Positions 62,375 through 64,000 of a DNA stretch of 64,000 nucleotides are shown here, piece after piece (positions within the stretch are counted from its first letter, which is position 1; each line of letters begins with the position of its first letter). The notes beneath the pieces are model-generated. The model searched no databases, had not been told where the DNA came from, and saw only the letters and a program-made list of their open reading frames with translations. A program made the position numbers and the translations under genes. Source of the stretch: Bacteroidota bacterium (GTDB lineage: Bacteria > Bacteroidota > Bacteroidia > Chitinophagales > Chitinophagaceae); the NCBI GenBank assembly GCA_023386045.1, contig JAEWKK010000004.1, positions 1 to 64,000 on the forward strand, in the 5' to 3' direction.

Positions 62375-63826
62375 CTATTGGCCCTGGGCAAGACTATAAG
62401 CCTTCTTCCCATCCCACATATTCAGTAATTCAAGAGAGCAGATCTTGTAATCGGCGCTTAGACTTACATACAAACCAATTATGTCCTGCTGTGTTAATGG
62501 CTGTTCATTCAGTGCTTCGAAACGAAGATTGTACTGGTTGACCAGGTTGGTATATTTGGAACCTGTTGGCCATACCTGTGTGCCCCTGTTGCTGATATTA
62601 AGCAGTTTGAACTTGGTGCCTCCATGCAGCAGGCATTTTTCTGCAATAGCAGAAGGCTGGTCAGTGCTTTCAATGAACATATCAACACCAACGATTTTTT
62701 CATTCTCTGCTTCCTTAGAAACCAGCATGGGGTTTCTTTCCAGGTGACAAACCGCAGGTGTTTCCGGATCATTGGCCACAAGTGGTTTGGTATTCACTTC
62801 GGGTTGCTTTCCAAAGTTGCTGATTATGGCCTCGGCAAACTGGGTTGTGTTCAATGCAGGTTTGGACTTGTCGCCAAAATCACCAGTACGTTGACCCTGC
62901 TCCAGTGTATATAATAAGGCGTTTTCAATAACAGCTGCATTTTCTGTAAAGCCCAGGTGCCTTAGCATGGCAAGTCCGCTTAACAATAAGGCAGTAGGAT
63001 TGGCAATGTTTTTCCCGGCGATGTCGGGTGCTGTTCCATGCACGGCTTCAAAAATGGAGATATGATCACCAATGTTGGCAGAAGGAGCGAAGCCCAATCC
63101 TCCAACAAGTCCGGCGCAAAGATCAGAAATGATATCGCCCTGCAGGTTGGTCATAACAATCACATCATATTGGTCAGGCCTGATCACCAGTTGCATGGCC
63201 AGGTCATCCACAATCTTGTCATCTGCTTTCAAGTCAGGATAATCTTTCGCTACTTCATAGAAACATTCCAGGAAAAGTCCATCAGTGAGCTTCATGATGT
63301 TGGCCTTGTGACCACAGGTAATTCTTCTGGCTCCTTTTTGTCTTGCCATCTCAAAAGCATAACGGATCACCTGCATGCTGCCTGGCCTGGTAATAAATCG
63401 GCGGCTCAGTGCCACATCATGTGTGAGCATGTGTTCAATACCTCCATAAGTGTCTTCAATATTCTCACGCACCATGGTGATGTCGATCACAATACCTGCC
63501 TTACTGAAAACAGTGTCCACACCATGCAGTGTTTGAAATGTTCTTTTGTTGGCATATGTGTTCCAGGTTTTGCGGGCAGTAACATTTACACTCTTTACAC
63601 CCTTACCCTTTGGTGTTTCCATTGGGCCTTTGAAGAGAATACCATATTCTTCAATGGTCTGCTGAGCCTCAGGTGTCATGCCATTTGAGAAACCTTTATC
63701 GAACACCCATTTACCCATTTCCACAAACTCATATTCAAGGTCAACCTTATTTGCTTCGAAAATTTTCAGTACCGCTTCCATGATTTCCGGACCGATACCA
63801 TCGCCTTTTGCAACCGCTATCTTCAT
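62375..63826 (-). CDS. icd: NADP-dependent isocitrate dehydrogenase (483 aa)
   Basis: Oxidative decarboxylation of isocitrate in the TCA cycle. The isopropylmalate/isocitrate dehydrogenase core is complete: KGDGIGPEIM, VNVTARKTW, MVRENIEDTYGGIEH, TNLQGDIISDL and EAVHGTAPDIAGKNIANPTA. A ~150-residue C-terminal extension (GTKFKLLNISNRGTQVWP) follows, as in Thermus-type enzymes. Cytosolic. Confidence 0.92.
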   Translation of the reverse strand: MKIAVAKGDGIGPEIMEAVLKIFEANKVDLEYEFVEMGKWVFDKGFSNGMTPEAQQTIEEYGILFKGPMETPKGKGVKSVNVTARKTWNTYANKRTFQTLHGVDTVFSKAGIVIDITMVRENIEDTYGGIEHMLTHDVALSRRFITRPGSMQVIRYAFEMARQKGARRITCGHKANIMKLTDGLFLECFYEVAKDYPDLKADDKIVDDLAMQLVIRPDQYDVIVMTNLQGDIISDLCAGLVGGLGFAPSANIGDHISIFEAVHGTAPDIAGKNIANPTALLLSGLAMLRHLGFTENAAVIENALLYTLEQGQRTGDFGDKSKPALNTTQFAEAIISNFGKQPEVNTKPLVANDPETPAVCHLERNPMLVSKEAENEKIVGVDMFIESTDQPSAIAEKCLLHGGTKFKLLNISNRGTQVWPTGSKYTNLVNQYNLRFEALNEQPLTQQDIIGLYVSLSADYKICSLELLNMWDGKKAYSLAQGQ

Positions 63827-64000
63827 GTTAACTAATTTATTTTCAACCTTTCACAATCAGATTGCAATTTATGTTGCAATGACTGGATGTTCAGGTCTGG
63901 TGAGGTTAATGTGCCGCAAAAATAATTGATGTGGAAACTTTTACTCCAATTAATTCGTTTATAAATTGTGGCAGCAACTTTGTTTTATTCTATGCGTAAT
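63827..64000. other. Upstream region of icd
   Basis: 174 AT-rich bases to the window edge with no gene visible; the icd promoter should lie here on the minus strand. Confidence 0.5.

Overview
The window is from a Bacteroidota chromosome, most probably a Chitinophagaceae-like member. The evidence is the complete gldK-gldL-gldM-gldN type IX secretion/gliding cluster, a protein ending in a type IX sorting domain, two TonB-dependent receptors, an ECF sigma factor beside an anti-sigma-like membrane protein, promoters with the TAnnTTTG element, and intergenic repeat families (ACAGATTAC, ATGAACC, GTGAGTGG). The genus is an inference.

Positions 21-37327 form an integrated defence island bounded by an 18-bp direct repeat that is the 3' end of a tRNA-Arg(CCG) gene. 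The intact tRNA lies at the right end (37311-37382, minus strand), next to a large serine recombinase whose reading frame runs through the att core into the antisense of the tRNA. No conjugation or phage structural genes are visible. From left to right the island holds: an unknown gene and a small DNA-binding protein; a giant STAND NTPase with an N-terminal nuclease (Avs4-like); a Fic protein with a striking operator; a six-gene operon ending in a CBASS-like pair (S-4TM pore protein and CD-NTase) preceded by HNH, coiled-coil, DUF4407 and vWA genes; a small acidic protein divergent from a WYL regulator; a five-gene operon of an S1-domain SF1 helicase, a winged-helix protein, a PLD-family protein and two CARF-like proteins, one fused to a nuclease; a type I restriction-modification operon with rmuC inserted; a DUF3696-like ATPase with a PLD-like partner; and a recombinase operon with three accessory genes.

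Two points stand out. First, the helicase/winged-helix/PLD/CARF/CARF-nuclease operon (13938-22661) has no Cas genes and no CRISPR array, and matches no system I can name exactly; its helicase-plus-PLD part resembles Mokosh. Second, the same 21-bp imperfect palindrome (GAGTGCAA, 5-nt spacer ending TAT, TTGCACTC) occurs five times, and all five copies lie at or near the transcription starts of the minus-strand defence operons and of the WYL gene. This suggests one WYL protein controls most of the island, from the CBASS-like operon to the near-continuous 20-kb minus-strand gene run 33545-13938.

From 37.4 kb on the window is backbone: a MarC-family membrane protein, a possible 173-bp MITE, a glycine-rich secreted protein, a BtuB-like receptor behind a cobalamin riboswitch, a DUF255 thioredoxin-fold protein, the gldKLMN cluster, uvrC, a lipoprotein, a sigma/anti-sigma-like pair, a haem/transferrin-type receptor, gpmI, a DUF4783 protein, nadC, an eIF1/SUI1-like protein and an isocitrate dehydrogenase.
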